A stretch of DNA of 64,000 nucleotides from Gemmatimonadota bacterium (GCA_002727195.1 PBWH01000006.1:725151-789150), one strand, 5' to 3'. Shown: positions 7,237 through 17,253, counted from the stretch's first letter. Program-made: numbers and translations. The notes: generated from the sequence alone by a model not told the origin.

Positions 7237-9078
7237 TTGCGGATTGGTGGTAAAACGGCGGTCGGCATCGTCGCGCTCCTGGTGCTCGCCTCCCTGTCGT
7301 TCAACACGCTTTTTGGCCGCTTTCTCGAGTCCTTCCTGATCGAGCACGCTCACGCGGGGCTGATTCGTCAAGTTCGACTCGCCACGTTACGCTGTGCCGA
7401 CCTGCTGGATCGTGAACGCCCTCAACGAATTGCAGCGGATCTTGGTGATCTGCTCGAGGTTCGTGTGACTCTTATCGCTCAGGATGGTATCGTCCTGGGC
7501 GATTCGCGTGTCGACGGCAGCTATATTGCCAAACTCGAAAACCACGCTGATCGTCCAGAGATCATCGATGCCCGGGCCGGCGGGTATGGTCAGAGTCTCA
7601 GGTTCAGCGACACCTTGGGGCTCGACATGCTCTACGTGGCCGGTCCCGTAACTGGTCATCCCGGGGTCGTACTGCGACTGGCCATCCCGATGCAAGAGCT
7701 TCACGACTCCCAGGGTGCACTCCGTGCTGCGCTCTGGGTTACGCCATTCGGGGTGTTGCTTGCCGTGCTCGCCGTGTCCTATACGCTCAGCCGGGTATTG
7801 ATCCGTCACATACGTTACCTGACCCACGTCGTCCGGGCGATGGCGGATGGAGATCTGTCTCATCGGCCTGAAGTCACCGGGCTCTCTGTCCATGAGATCC
7901 GGGATCTTGCGGATGGGCTGAATGACCTGAGAACGCAGACGCAGGAACGGATCGAGCAGGTCGTCGCCGAGAACTCCAGGCTCGAGGCTGTTATAGCCAA
8001 TATTTCCGAGGCCATCATGGTTACCAAGCCCAACGGGCGGATTCGGATGACGAATCCCCAGTTCGGGCGACTTTTCGGGACGGGTGACACAGTACCGAGT
8101 GGACGGATGCCGATCGAGGTTGTGCGGAACAACAGCGTGGTGGAGGCTGTCACAGAGACGCTGAGTTCTATGGAAGGTCGGGTGCTCGAGATTGTCCTGC
8201 CTGGCGTGCTCGACCGGAACCTGGATGTCCACGTGGCGCCGATCCTCCAGGGGGGGATGTGCACCGGCTCCGTGACGGTCTTCTACGACATCTCGGAGAT
8301 CCGCAGGCTGGAGCAGGTGCGGAAGGACTTTGTCGCGAACGTTTCTCACGAAATCAGGACGCCGCTCACGTCGATCAAGGGATGTGCTGCGACGCTCGCG
8401 GATGGGGCGCTGGACGATCCGGAAGCGGCCAGGCGGTTTGTGGACTCGATCAACGCGCACTCGGGACGACTTCACGCCTTGGTGGATGATCTGCTCGACC
8501 TGTCTCACCTCGAGTCTGATCTTATGACGATCGAGCATCTGGCGGTGGATCTCGGTTCGGTGATCGTTTCGGCTCGCGATACCGTTTCCAGTCAGGCGAT
8601 AGAAAAGCAGATCGAGATCGTGGGTGAGCTCAAAGACGGTATCCAGGCAGAAGGAGATTCCGGTCTGATTCTACAGGCGATCATCAACCTGCTGGACAAC
8701 GCGATCAAATACACCGAAGAGGGAGGCACGATCCAGGTCCACGCTGGAATCGGAGGGATCCCAGATCCCGGCAACACTCCGTATGCCTCGCCGGAGTCTG
8801 GTCCGGACACCGTTGGGACGTCAGAAGGGCAGCAGGTCTATGTTGAAGTGTCCGACAATGGAATCGGCATTCCCTCCGAGGCTTTGCCCAGAATCTTCGA
8901 GCGGTTCTACAGGGTCGACCGAGGACGGTCCCGTGCTCTGGGCGGTACGGGGCTGGGACTCGCCATCGTTCGCCATATCGTCGAGGCGCACGGTCAACGG
9001 GTCTACGTGAGGAGCGTCCTTGGCCAGGGGACGACGTTCGGGATCACACTCTCGGCTGGCCATAGCGTGGAACGTTGA
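7237..9078 (+). CDS. phoR: phosphate regulon sensor histidine kinase PhoR
   Basis: 613 residues from TTG 7237, with GAGGAG just upstream and one base after the phoB stop. An N-terminal membrane segment (about 5-25), a roughly 130-residue periplasmic region, a second membrane segment (about 166-186), HAMP, a PAS-like region (about 245-350), the HisKA domain with phospho-acceptor His371 ([13 protein letters not shown]), and an HATPase domain ([31 protein letters not shown]). The periplasmic domain is larger than in E. coli PhoR, as in many non-enteric PhoR proteins. It phosphorylates PhoB and is expected to be held inactive by PstSCAB-PhoU when phosphate is plentiful. Confidence 0.92.
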   Translation: MRIGGKTAVGIVALLVLASLSFNTLFGRFLESFLIEHAHAGLIRQVRLATLRCADLLDRERPQRIAADLGDLLEVRVTLIAQDGIVLGDSRVDGSYIAKLENHADRPEIIDARAGGYGQSLRFSDTLGLDMLYVAGPVTGHPGVVLRLAIPMQELHDSQGALRAALWVTPFGVLLAVLAVSYTLSRVLIRHIRYLTHVVRAMADGDLSHRPEVTGLSVHEIRDLADGLNDLRTQTQERIEQVVAENSRLEAVIANISEAIMVTKPNGRIRMTNPQFGRLFGTGDTVPSGRMPIEVVRNNSVVEAVTETLSSMEGRVLEIVLPGVLDRNLDVHVAPILQGGMCTGSVTVFYDISEIRRLEQVRKDFVANVSHEIRTPLTSIKGCAATLADGALDDPEAARRFVDSINAHSGRLHALVDDLLDLSHLESDLMTIEHLAVDLGSVIVSARDTVSSQAIEKQIEIVGELKDGIQAEGDSGLILQAIINLLDNAIKYTEEGGTIQVHAGIGGIPDPGNTPYASPESGPDTVGTSEGQQVYVEVSDNGIGIPSEALPRIFERFYRVDRGRSRALGGTGLGLAIVRHIVEAHGQRVYVRSVLGQGTTFGITLSAGHSVER

Positions 9079-9187
9079 CCCGTTGACTCTGAATTCACGT
9101 CGCTGTAACCTCGAGGAAACACCGGAGCCATATATTCGGTCTGTTGGGTGGTGGATATGATGACTCTACGCGGAGGATGAAGACGGC

Positions 9188-9475
9188 ATGCCCAGAAAGA
9201 ACGGGAGAAAGAAGCCGAGCAAGCGGCGTACGTATTTCAGGCTGACTGCACCAGCTGCCCATTCGGTTCAACTCGCAGGCTCGTTCAACGAGTGGGAGCC
9301 AAAAACCAGGCAGCTACGGATGGACAGCAAGGGGGTCTGGCGGACCAGTATGATGCTGGAACCAGGCGTCTACGAGTATCGCTACATCGTCGACGGGGAA
9401 TGGAGCAATGATCAGGACGCCCCTTTTGTCGAGAACCCTTTTGGGGGAGAGAGCTGCGTACGCGTGGTTGAATGA
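9188..9475 (+). CDS. stand-alone CBM48/AMPK-type glycogen-binding domain protein
   Basis: 95 residues from ATG 9188 with GGAGGATG upstream. After a basic N-terminus (RKNGRKKPSKRR) the protein is one isoamylase-N/CBM48-like fold: YFRLTAPAAHSVQLAGSFNEW, LEPGVYEYRYIVDGEW and NPFGGESCVRVVE. Such domains bind alpha-glucans or act as protein interaction modules (as in AMPK beta). No catalytic domain is attached. It lies between phoR and a convergent porin gene; any link to phosphate control is unproved, though a ctgtaac half-site lies near 9102. Confidence 0.82.
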   Translation: MPRKNGRKKPSKRRTYFRLTAPAAHSVQLAGSFNEWEPKTRQLRMDSKGVWRTSMMLEPGVYEYRYIVDGEWSNDQDAPFVENPFGGESCVRVVE

Positions 9476-9492
9476 GGCGTTGAATCGTAACG

Positions 9493-9532
9493 AGACAGAG
9501 CCGGTGTCTGAGTATAGACACCGGCTCTGTCT
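9493..9532. terminator. bidirectional terminator, 17-bp perfect stem
   Basis: Bases 9493-9509 and 9516-9532 are perfect inverted repeats around a 6-nt loop (gagtat). It separates the convergent glycan-binding gene and porin gene. The T-tract is short (ctttcc), so it may work as a stabiliser or Rho-assisted terminator. Confidence 0.7.
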
Positions 9533-9547
9533 TTCCGTTCTGATCGG

Positions 9548-10504
9548 TCAGAAAATGAAGTGGACGGTTACTCTTGGGATCACGACCGCGTCGGTATTCG
9601 AGTCCTGGTATGATTCGAGAATGATGTTCGGCATGATGTGAATCTTCTCGTGCGGCGTGATGTCGACACCCCCGAAGAGGCGCGTAACAGCATCGTCGTC
9701 CGTCTGATCGCTCGGATCGTGATATTCGACGCGTCCGAAGAATCCGTATCGCTCCTGCGGTTTCACCCGACCAAACAGGGAGATGCCCCGAACGGCCGTA
9801 TCGGCGTCGCCACCCCCGTTCTTGCGTTTCTGCCAGGCGACCTCCACACCGAGGGATCGGTTGTCACCGGAGGTGTAGAGCATACCTGCCAGCGTGGTCC
9901 GGTCCTGATCGCCGGGACGCGTTTCATAATCCGCATAAAGCAAAGCGCCGAACGCATCGGCCGGTTTCAGGTCGAGCCGGAGGTATCCCTTCTTGTCGTT
10001 GTTGATCTCGGCCTTGTTGCTGTTCCCGTTCCCCAGCATCAGCTGCAGCTTTGCTTTCCCATTCCCGTCCAGGGGTGTCTCGAACATGATGCCCAGGTCC
10101 CGTGAGGAGCCCATCTTGGTCAGATCCATCTGCATCTTCTCGATTGACCGGTATCCCCAGATTTTCTCGGACAGGCTCCAGGTCGGGGTGGGTGAGAGGC
10201 CTACGACAACGCTTCGCCCGTTCTTCTTGTACTTCACGTAGGCGTCCTTGACCACCGGCGTCATCTTGTCGCCGCTGCCGAACCCGGCGTCGTTGGCCTC
10301 GAGACGGAAACGGCCCGACCACGTGCTGTCCCACTTCTTGTCGAAGGTCAGGTAGATCCGCCTGAACTGGAACCCGTTCTGCTCCTCCGACGCCCCGCTT
10401 GCCACGTAGTAGTAGTCCCCGAACGCGTAGCCTTTCATCTTAACGTCCGCTTTGCCAGTGCCCGCAAAGGCCAATGTCAGCATAACGATCAAAATTTCTC
10501 GCAT
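9548..10504 (-). CDS. outer-membrane porin, phosphate-regulon type (OprO/OprP-like)
   Basis: 318 residues starting at ATG 10504 with a GGAAGG site. It has a signal peptide (MREILIVMLTLAFAGTGKA), then alternating amphipathic strands rich in aromatic residues (FQFRRIYLTFDKKW, FGRVEYHDPSD) and ends in IPRVTVHFIF, the C-terminal aromatic signature for BAM assembly. It is divergent from pstS across a Pho box, so phosphate or another anion is the probable substrate. Family assignment to phosphate-selective porins is by context and overall pattern; it is shorter than P. aeruginosa OprP. Confidence 0.78.
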   Translation of the reverse strand: MREILIVMLTLAFAGTGKADVKMKGYAFGDYYYVASGASEEQNGFQFRRIYLTFDKKWDSTWSGRFRLEANDAGFGSGDKMTPVVKDAYVKYKKNGRSVVVGLSPTPTWSLSEKIWGYRSIEKMQMDLTKMGSSRDLGIMFETPLDGNGKAKLQLMLGNGNSNKAEINNDKKGYLRLDLKPADAFGALLYADYETRPGDQDRTTLAGMLYTSGDNRSLGVEVAWQKRKNGGGDADTAVRGISLFGRVKPQERYGFFGRVEYHDPSDQTDDDAVTRLFGGVDITPHEKIHIMPNIILESYQDSNTDAVVIPRVTVHFIF

Positions 10505-10646
10505 TGTTGCCTTCCTGTTTCTGATCTGGAATTGGTTGTCCGTTCGCTGTCGCGCGAGTCGTTGATGGGAGCTTCTGGCCTCGGAGGTCCGATGTCAAGG
10601 GGTGTCACCCAAACGTTACCGATGTCACCTGATTGTAACATTCACG

Positions 10647-10675
10647 CTGTAACCTGATCGTAACCATCTCGTAAC
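10647..10675 (+). promoter_or_regulatory. Pho box: three direct repeats with 11-bp period
   Basis: ctgtaac (10647-10653), tcgtaac (10658-10664) and tcgtaac (10669-10675) are separated by 4 bp each; a further tgtaac at 10634-10639 lies upstream. This is the geometry of PhoB sites (7-bp repeats, 4-bp spacers). It sits about 90 bases upstream of pstS and could also serve the divergent porin gene. Confidence 0.82.
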
Positions 10676-10766
10676 GTGGCCTCAACCTCACTGGCCTATT
10701 GTTCTCCTGTCGCGTGAGTTATGTGTGAAGAACGTAATCGCAAGCCAAATGACACGGAGGTAGAAG

Positions 10767-11738
10767 ATGGGGAGATGGATGATGGGGGCGGTGATGGTTC
10801 TGTCACTGCTGTGCTCGACTACGACGGATGCTCAGACGATGCAGGTCGATTCGCGTCTGAAGCCGTATAAAAAGGTGTCGGGGATCTCTGGCAGCGCCAG
10901 TAGCATCGGCTCCGACACGATGAACAACATGATGGCCCTGTGGCTGGAAGGGTTCAGGAAGTACTACCCAAACGTCAAGATCCAGATCGAGGGAAAGGGC
11001 TCCAGCACAGCTCCCCCGGCCCTGATTGCGGGGACGGCTCAGTTCGGCCCGATGTCCAGGGCGATGAAGTCGTCGGAGGTCGACAAGTTCGAGGCTCAGT
11101 TCCAGTATCCACCAACTGAGCTCAGGACATCGCTCGACGCACTGGCTGTGTTCGTCCACAGGGACAACCCGATCGGGGGACTGACGCTTCCACAGGTCGA
11201 CGCGATCTTCTCGAAAACGCGGAAGGGTAATGCGCCGGCAGACATTACGACCTGGGGACAGGTTGGGCTGACCGCCGACTGGACGGACTCCCCGATCAGC
11301 ATGTATGGCCGCAACTCCGCATCCGGCACCTACGGTTTCTTCAAATCGAACGCGCTCTACAAGGGCGACTACAAGGATGAGGTGAAGGAACAGCCGGGGT
11401 CGGCATCCGTGGTACAGGGCGTGACTGAAGACATCTACGCGATTGGGTACAGCGGAATCGGCTACAAGACCTCCGGTGTGCGTGTCGTGCCCCTTGCGCT
11501 CGAGGAGGGCGAGCCTTACTCGAGTGGGGACCTGTCGGACGTCGTCGATGGCGTCTACCCGCTGGGACGATTCCTTTATGTCTACGTCAACAAAGCCCCG
11601 GGCAAGCCGATGGGCCCGATGGTCCGTGAGTTCTGCCGGTTCATTTTCTCCAAAGAAGGTCAGGAGATTGTGATCAAAGACGGGTACATGCCTGTGCCCT
11701 ACGAAGTCGTCTCGGAAGAACTGAAGAAGCTGGAATAG
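10767..11738 (+). CDS. pstS: phosphate ABC transporter substrate-binding protein PstS
   Basis: 323 residues with a signal peptide (MGRWMMGAVMVLSLLC...TTDA). The binding-protein signatures are GSASSIGSDTMNN near residue 40, GKGSSTAPPALIAGTAQFGPMSR near 80 and GRNSASGTYGFF near 185, the phosphate-contacting loops of the PstS family. It captures phosphate in the periplasm for the permease encoded just downstream. First gene of pstSCAB-phoU and directly behind the Pho box. Confidence 0.93.
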   Translation: MGRWMMGAVMVLSLLCSTTTDAQTMQVDSRLKPYKKVSGISGSASSIGSDTMNNMMALWLEGFRKYYPNVKIQIEGKGSSTAPPALIAGTAQFGPMSRAMKSSEVDKFEAQFQYPPTELRTSLDALAVFVHRDNPIGGLTLPQVDAIFSKTRKGNAPADITTWGQVGLTADWTDSPISMYGRNSASGTYGFFKSNALYKGDYKDEVKEQPGSASVVQGVTEDIYAIGYSGIGYKTSGVRVVPLALEEGEPYSSGDLSDVVDGVYPLGRFLYVYVNKAPGKPMGPMVREFCRFIFSKEGQEIVIKDGYMPVPYEVVSEELKKLE

Positions 11739-11822
11739 ATCGATCAATGGGCCGGCATCGGTTGTGACTTCGGTGCCGGCACAAGACCTGTAAACTAAAC
11801 GCGCACATGCTAAACAACCCAC

Positions 11823-14039
11823 ATGCCTGCCCGTAATTGCCTGCCCGGGATCACGCCCACCGCTCGACTTCTCGATCACGCTGGGCGATGGACGATCACG
11901 ATTGGTGGCGCAGGGGTGATCGCGGCTGTGCTTGGGATCTTCGTGTTCGTCTTTGGCGAAGCGTATCCGCTGTTTCAACCGGCGGCGTTGACGGAGACGA
12001 CGGAGATTCCGTTGACAGACCTTTCAGGCATTGTGGGTACGGGATCCGGCCCCTATCTGGAGATCGTATATGCGATACACGATCGTGGCATCTCCTTCTA
12101 CCGGGTCTCTGATGGGGCGCGCATTCAGGATGCTGTTCCCGAAGGGTTGGGGGATGCTCGAATCACGGCAGCCGACGCCTCTGTCGTCGGGGGATACGTC
12201 GGGTTGGGAACGTCCGACGGACGCGTCCTTGGCGTCCAGATCAATTTCGATGTGTCCTTCACGGCTGATGCGCGCAGTGTGACGCCTCGGCTGGTCGCTG
12301 TCGATGAGCACTCGATCGTGGCAGAAGATGGTATCGAGCTGCTTTCCTACCGGAACGATGGTGAGGGACGCTCCGTAGCCTTTGCGGTAGGGGAGTCGGG
12401 GATGTTGACCTTCTCTACGGGCGCGCGGCGGCGCAGTCTGGTGGGAAGCGGTCGATTCCGGGCCCACGCATACGACCTGGCCAACGATCTCGATCGAGCA
12501 GCGACGTCCGTCGCGACAGACGGTCGGCGGTATCTGGTCGTCGGCAAGCAGGATGGGCGTGTAGTGACCTGGAAGATGGACGGCCGGAACCAGCCGACGG
12601 TCGACCAGACCCTCCGACATCCTACGGACGGATCCGCCGTAACGGCCCTCCGATTCCTGTTTGGTGACGCGACGCTCACGATCGGACGGGCGTCCGGCAA
12701 CCTGCAGACCTGGATGCCCATCCGAGGCCCCGGACCCTCCAGTCCATTCAGCTTCGAGCCGGTCCGTACGATCACGGCAGAGGGTGACGGATACACCAAG
12801 ATCGCGATCTCGGGTCGTGACAAGCAGTTTGCCACATCCGGCCGTGGTGGCGGATTCAGCCTGCATCACGGTACCTCGGGGCAGACATTCCTGAGCCACG
12901 TCGATTCGCTGGTGCCCGACGCGATCGCCTACTCCCCTAAAGCGAATGCCTTTATCGCGGTCGCCGGTGGATCTCTGCGGCTCTTCGACCTGGACAACCC
13001 CCATCCTGAGATCACGCTGGAAACGCTGTTCGGTGAGGTCCTCTATGAAGGGTATGAGGAACCCGAGCACGTGTGGCAGTCATCCGGTGGCTCGGACGAG
13101 TTCGAGCCCAAGCTGGGGTTGATCCCGCTGATCTTCGGGACGGCCAAGGGTACGGTCTACGCGATGCTGTTTGCCCTGCCGCTCGCTGTCCTGGCGGCGA
13201 TTTATACGTCCGAGTTCTTACGTCCGGAGATCCGCAATTACGTCAAGCCGACGGTCGAGTTGATGGCCTCTCTGCCGAGCGTGATCCTAGGCTTTCTGGC
13301 CGGTCTGTGGCTGGCCCCGCTACTCGAGGAGGGTGTAGTGGGGGCCTTGCTGCTGTTCCCGTTCATCCCTGCAATTGTCGTCTCCGCGTCCTGGATCTGG
13401 CGCCGGCTTCCACGTTCCATCATCACCAGGCTTTCCGAACAGGCGGAGATCTACTACCTGATCCCGATCACGCTGTTTGCGGGTTGGTGCGCGTTTGCAC
13501 TCGGCCCGCTCGTCGAGAACACGATGATGGGGGGAAGCTTCAGGGATTGGTTGCTGGCGGGAGGAACCCGCTACGATCAGCGGAACTGTATTGTCGTCGG
13601 GTTTGCGATGGGCTTTGCGGTGGTCCCGATCATCTACACGATCTGTGAGGATGCTCTTTCCAGCGTGCCTGGGCATCTTCGGGCCGGGTCTCTTGCGCTC
13701 GGAGCGACACCCTGGCAGACCGCCACGCGAGTGGTCTTGCCGACTGCGAGCCCGGGGATCTTCTCGGCTACGATGATCGGCTTCGGCCGTGCGGTCGGCG
13801 AGACGATGATCGTGCTGATGGCGACAGGGAACACACCTATTCTCGACTGGTCGGTCTTCAACGGGATGCGCACGATGTCGGCGAATATCGCTGTCGAGAT
13901 CCCTGAGGCGCCCCACGAAGGGACACTTTACCGCGTGCTGTTTCTGACCGGGTTGCTGCTGTCGATGGTCACATTTGTCCTCAACACGGTGGCCGAGGTC
14001 GTACGGCAACGGCTCCGAGATCGGTATAGCCGGATATGA
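11823..14039 (+). CDS. pstC: phosphate ABC permease PstC, long form with periplasmic beta-propeller-like insert
   Basis: 738 residues, over twice E. coli PstC (319). One membrane segment (about 26-48) is followed by some 360 residues of short repeats rich in D, G and T (for example LGTSDGRVLGVQ, VVGKQDGRVVTWK, FATSGRGGGFSLHH) that look like a WD/propeller domain facing the periplasm. The permease proper starts near 420 (IPLIFGTAKGTVYAMLFALPLAVLAAIYTSE) with the EAA-type loop ALGATPWQTATRVVLPTASPG. Long PstC proteins of this type are known in gamma-proteobacteria; the role of the insert is not clear. Its stop overlaps the pstA start by ATGA. Confidence 0.9.
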   Translation: MPARNCLPGITPTARLLDHAGRWTITIGGAGVIAAVLGIFVFVFGEAYPLFQPAALTETTEIPLTDLSGIVGTGSGPYLEIVYAIHDRGISFYRVSDGARIQDAVPEGLGDARITAADASVVGGYVGLGTSDGRVLGVQINFDVSFTADARSVTPRLVAVDEHSIVAEDGIELLSYRNDGEGRSVAFAVGESGMLTFSTGARRRSLVGSGRFRAHAYDLANDLDRAATSVATDGRRYLVVGKQDGRVVTWKMDGRNQPTVDQTLRHPTDGSAVTALRFLFGDATLTIGRASGNLQTWMPIRGPGPSSPFSFEPVRTITAEGDGYTKIAISGRDKQFATSGRGGGFSLHHGTSGQTFLSHVDSLVPDAIAYSPKANAFIAVAGGSLRLFDLDNPHPEITLETLFGEVLYEGYEEPEHVWQSSGGSDEFEPKLGLIPLIFGTAKGTVYAMLFALPLAVLAAIYTSEFLRPEIRNYVKPTVELMASLPSVILGFLAGLWLAPLLEEGVVGALLLFPFIPAIVVSASWIWRRLPRSIITRLSEQAEIYYLIPITLFAGWCAFALGPLVENTMMGGSFRDWLLAGGTRYDQRNCIVVGFAMGFAVVPIIYTICEDALSSVPGHLRAGSLALGATPWQTATRVVLPTASPGIFSATMIGFGRAVGETMIVLMATGNTPILDWSVFNGMRTMSANIAVEIPEAPHEGTLYRVLFLTGLLLSMVTFVLNTVAEVVRQRLRDRYSRI

Positions 14040-15598
14040 GATCGGGCTTCCTGAGATCGGGCGAGCCGTTTATCTGGCTGACCGGGGGCGCACTGGCCGC
14101 CTGTCTGGTCATGATCGCGGGCCTGGTCATCGTCGTCGCCACCAACGCGCTCGGCTTCTTCTGGCCGCGCGACCTCGTGACGTATGCGCTTAAGGATGGT
14201 AGCCACGTGATGGGGCAGCGGTGGTCCGAAGAGCCCGAGAAGGGTCGGATCCAGCTGAAGGTCGGCAATCGGGACGTCTATGGCGCGGATTTCCGTTGGA
14301 TCGAGATTGGAGATGTGACGAAGACCTTCGTAGTCCCAGCAGCGGTGGCGTTCGAACGTCGAGAGTGGGGAGACTACTACGGGTTCGTCGAAGGCGTCTA
14401 CCTCGGTGATGAAGTCGTCGGACAGGGCGCAGACCTCTGGGATACGCTGAACCGTGAGATCGGGAAAGCCCACGAGTTGCACGATCGGATTCGATCGTTG
14501 GAGACGGGAGAACTGGAGAGGCTCGATCAGAGGATTCAGGCCCTGAAACTGTCGCAACGGACGTCATCCGATCCAGCGATCGAGTCGGAACTCCAGGAAA
14601 CCTGGGACAAGTATGGAACGTTGAGCAACACGGCGCTCAGGTTGCGAGAAGAGATGGAGCGTGTCGAGGTAGCCGTCAAGACGGCCGACGGCAGAGAGAC
14701 TCGGATCAGGGTTGCCGATATTGTCCGGGCGATCCAGCCGAACGGGTTGAGCACGTCAGGAAAGTCCTGGGTGTATCTGTCCAAGGTCTGGGGATTTGTC
14801 GCTCACGAGCCCAGGGAGTCGAACACAGAAGGCGGCGTCTTTCCTGCGATCTTCGGTACCGTGATGATGGTGTTTCTTATGAGTCTGGCTGCGGTTCCCT
14901 TCGGCATCCTTGCCGCTTTGTATCTCCGAGAGTATGCAAAGCAAGGCCCTCTGGTCCGCGCGATCCGAATTGCGGTGAACAATCTGGCAGGCGTCCCTTC
15001 GATCGTGTTCGGGATGTTCGGGCTCGGATTCTTCGTATACGGCGTTGGGGGGACGATCGATCAGCTGTTCTATCCGGAGAAGCTTCCGGCACCGACCTAT
15101 GGGACGGGCGGCATCCTCTGGGCGTCGTTGACGCTGGCGCTTCTGACGGTACCGGTAATGATCGTGTCGGCCGAAGAGGCACTGGCATCCGTCACGCGTG
15201 AAGTGAGGGAAGGGTCGCTCGCGCTTGGGGCCACGAAGTTCCAGACGATTCTGCGCGTGGTTCTACCCGGAGCGCTTCCCGGTATCCTGACGGGCATTAT
15301 TTTGGTGATTGCGCGGGGAGCCGGCGAAGTCGCCCCCTTGATGATCACTGGTGTCGTCAAGCTGGCGCCCTCTCTCCCATTGGATGCTGCATTTCCGTTC
15401 CTGCACCTCGAACGGAAGTTCATGCACCTCGGTTTCCACATCTATGACGTCGGTTTCCAGTCGCCGAATGTCGATGCGGCCCGGCCGATGGTCTACACGA
15501 CGACTTTGCTGCTGATGGTCATGGTGCTAGCCTTGAATCTGGCCGCTATTGTTTTCCGGAGTCGCGTTCGGAAGCGACTGACCGGATTAGCAGTCTAG
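14036..15598 (+). CDS. pstA: phosphate ABC permease PstA, long form
   Basis: 520 residues versus about 296 in E. coli. An N-terminal membrane segment (about 15-40) is followed by some 210 residues outside the membrane, including a coiled-coil-like stretch (residues about 135-210), then the permease domain from about 275 (GTVMMVFLMSLAAVPFGILAALYLREYAK) with the EAA loop ALGATKFQTILRVVLPGALPG. ATG 14036 overlaps the pstC stop, so the two permease subunits are translationally coupled. The long N-terminal region probably pairs with the propeller insert of PstC. Confidence 0.9.
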   Translation: MRSGFLRSGEPFIWLTGGALAACLVMIAGLVIVVATNALGFFWPRDLVTYALKDGSHVMGQRWSEEPEKGRIQLKVGNRDVYGADFRWIEIGDVTKTFVVPAAVAFERREWGDYYGFVEGVYLGDEVVGQGADLWDTLNREIGKAHELHDRIRSLETGELERLDQRIQALKLSQRTSSDPAIESELQETWDKYGTLSNTALRLREEMERVEVAVKTADGRETRIRVADIVRAIQPNGLSTSGKSWVYLSKVWGFVAHEPRESNTEGGVFPAIFGTVMMVFLMSLAAVPFGILAALYLREYAKQGPLVRAIRIAVNNLAGVPSIVFGMFGLGFFVYGVGGTIDQLFYPEKLPAPTYGTGGILWASLTLALLTVPVMIVSAEEALASVTREVREGSLALGATKFQTILRVVLPGALPGILTGIILVIARGAGEVAPLMITGVVKLAPSLPLDAAFPFLHLERKFMHLGFHIYDVGFQSPNVDAARPMVYTTTLLLMVMVLALNLAAIVFRSRVRKRLTGLAV

Positions 15599-15610
15599 GA
15601 GAAGGTAAAC

Positions 15611-16438
15611 GTGTCTGCAGAGCCGATCGAGCCGTTCCCCATTTCTGATAGGAGCAACGCCGAAAACGTGGATGCTGAAGACAGTCGCACAATCGTCGAG
15701 GCTCGGGATCTTAACCTCTTCTATGGGGAGACTCAGACCCTCTTCGACATCAATATCGAGATTCCGGAACACAAGGTGACTGCTTTCATCGGGCCATCGG
15801 GTTGCGGCAAGTCGACGTTGCTGCGGTGCATGAATCGACTCAACGACCTCATCGACAGCGTCCGGATCGATGGACAGGTGCTCGTGGACGACGAAGACAT
15901 CTACGAGCCCGGATACGATATCATCTCGCTCCGTCGACAGGTCGGGATGGTCTTCCAGAAGTCGAACCCGTTTCCGAAGTCTATCTACGAGAACGTGGTC
16001 TACGGGCACCGGATCGCCGGCGTAAATGACCGAGCTGTGCTGGACGAGGTCGTCGAGCGGAGTCTCAAGGCGGCGGCTCTGTGGGAGGAAGTGAAGGATC
16101 GGCTGGACGCATTTGCTCTGGGGCTGTCCGGAGGCCAGCAGCAGCGCTTGTGCATCGCACGCGCGATCGCCGTAGAGCCCTCTGTGGTGCTGATGGACGA
16201 GCCGTGTTCGGCGCTCGACCCGATCGCTACGGGACGCGTCGAGGAGACGATCTCGGAGCTCAAGCACGACTACACGATCGTTATCGTCACCCACAACCTT
16301 CAGCAGGCGTCGCGCATCAGTGACTACACGGCGTTCTTCTACCTGGGGCAGTTGATCGAACACGATCCCACCGAAGAGATGTTCACTACACCGAAGCTCA
16401 AGCAGACCGAGGACTACGTTACGGGCCGCTTCGGCTAG
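15611..16438 (+). CDS. pstB: phosphate ABC transporter ATPase PstB
   Basis: 275 residues from GTG 15611 (AGGAGAAGG upstream). Walker [10 protein letters not shown] at 61-69, ABC signature LSGGQQQR near 175, Walker [14 protein letters not shown] near 195 and the switch His in [10 protein letters not shown]. The [14 protein letters not shown] segment is characteristic of PstB. The first ~30 residues are an acidic extension absent from the minimal family. It powers the PstCA channel from the cytoplasm. Confidence 0.95.
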   Translation: MSAEPIEPFPISDRSNAENVDAEDSRTIVEARDLNLFYGETQTLFDINIEIPEHKVTAFIGPSGCGKSTLLRCMNRLNDLIDSVRIDGQVLVDDEDIYEPGYDIISLRRQVGMVFQKSNPFPKSIYENVVYGHRIAGVNDRAVLDEVVERSLKAAALWEEVKDRLDAFALGLSGGQQQRLCIARAIAVEPSVVLMDEPCSALDPIATGRVEETISELKHDYTIVIVTHNLQQASRISDYTAFFYLGQLIEHDPTEEMFTTPKLKQTEDYVTGRFG

Positions 16439-16499
16439 TTTCCCATTCAGGCTATATTAGTTTAACGGCACTTCATTGGACGACGAATCGGAGACCCGA

Positions 16500-17198
16500 A
16501 TGGAACGGACGTTTGATCAACTTCTCGACCACCTAAAAGGGGAGTTGCTGAAGATGGGGGGCGCCGTCGAGGAATCGATCGATCAGGCGGTTCGCTCCCT
16601 CGTGGATCGGGACAATGACCTTGCCCAGACCGTGATCGATGGCGGCAAGGATATCGACGACTGGGAGGTCAAGATTGAGGAGGAGTGCCTGCGGTTGCTC
16701 GCGATGCAGCAGCCGGTGGCCAGCGACCTGAGGTTGATCGCGACGACCATGAAGATCAACTACGACCTCGAGCGCGTGAACGACCAGGCCGTGAACATCG
16801 CACAGCGCGCGCTCGTGCTGAACCAGCTTCCGATGCTGAAGCCATTGATCGACATCCCACGGATGGCTGAACTGACGCGGTCGATGGTGAACGACGCTCT
16901 CGACGCCTTTGTCAACCGGGACGTCAACCTGGCGAATAAGGTTCGGAAGATAGACGACCTGGTTGACGGCCTCCGCGACCAGGTCTTCCGGGAGCTCCTG
17001 ACCTACCTGCACGGGCAGACCGATACGACCATGATCGATCGCGCGATTCAGCTCATCCTGGTGTCCCGACATCTTGAGCGGATTGGAGATCACGCGTCCA
17101 ATATCTCGGAGAACGCCGTCTACCTCGTTCAGGGAAGAATCGTCAGACATAAGAAGGAAGAGTTGGAGGACTTAGAAATGGAGGACACCGAGGTCTGA
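16500..17198 (+). CDS. phoU: phosphate transport system regulator PhoU
   Basis: ATG 16500 is preferred over an upstream TTG because GGAG lies 7 bases before it; the protein has 232 residues. It shows two PhoU three-helix repeats with the metal-binding-type motifs (VIDGGKDIDDWEVKIEEECLR... near residue 45 and KVRKIDDLVDGLRDQVF near 140) and LERIGDHASNISENAVYLVQG near 195. PhoU links the Pst transporter to PhoR and represses the regulon when phosphate is high. It is the last gene before a strong terminator. Confidence 0.93.
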   Translation: MERTFDQLLDHLKGELLKMGGAVEESIDQAVRSLVDRDNDLAQTVIDGGKDIDDWEVKIEEECLRLLAMQQPVASDLRLIATTMKINYDLERVNDQAVNIAQRALVLNQLPMLKPLIDIPRMAELTRSMVNDALDAFVNRDVNLANKVRKIDDLVDGLRDQVFRELLTYLHGQTDTTMIDRAIQLILVSRHLERIGDHASNISENAVYLVQGRIVRHKKEELEDLEMEDTEV

Positions 17199-17223
17199 AC
17201 AGGTGTCCGAACGAAGATATACC

Positions 17224-17253
17224 AGCCGCCGGTTTCTATCCGGCGGCTTTTTT
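17224..17253 (+). terminator. Rho-independent terminator of the pst-phoU operon
   Basis: agccgccgg (17224-17232) pairs perfectly with ccggcggct (17240-17248) across a 7-nt loop, followed by a run of T. Confidence 0.92.

Noticed and set aside
7387-8538. 383-residue open frame antisense to phoR
   Set aside because: No domain or ribosome site; it mirrors the codon structure of phoR.
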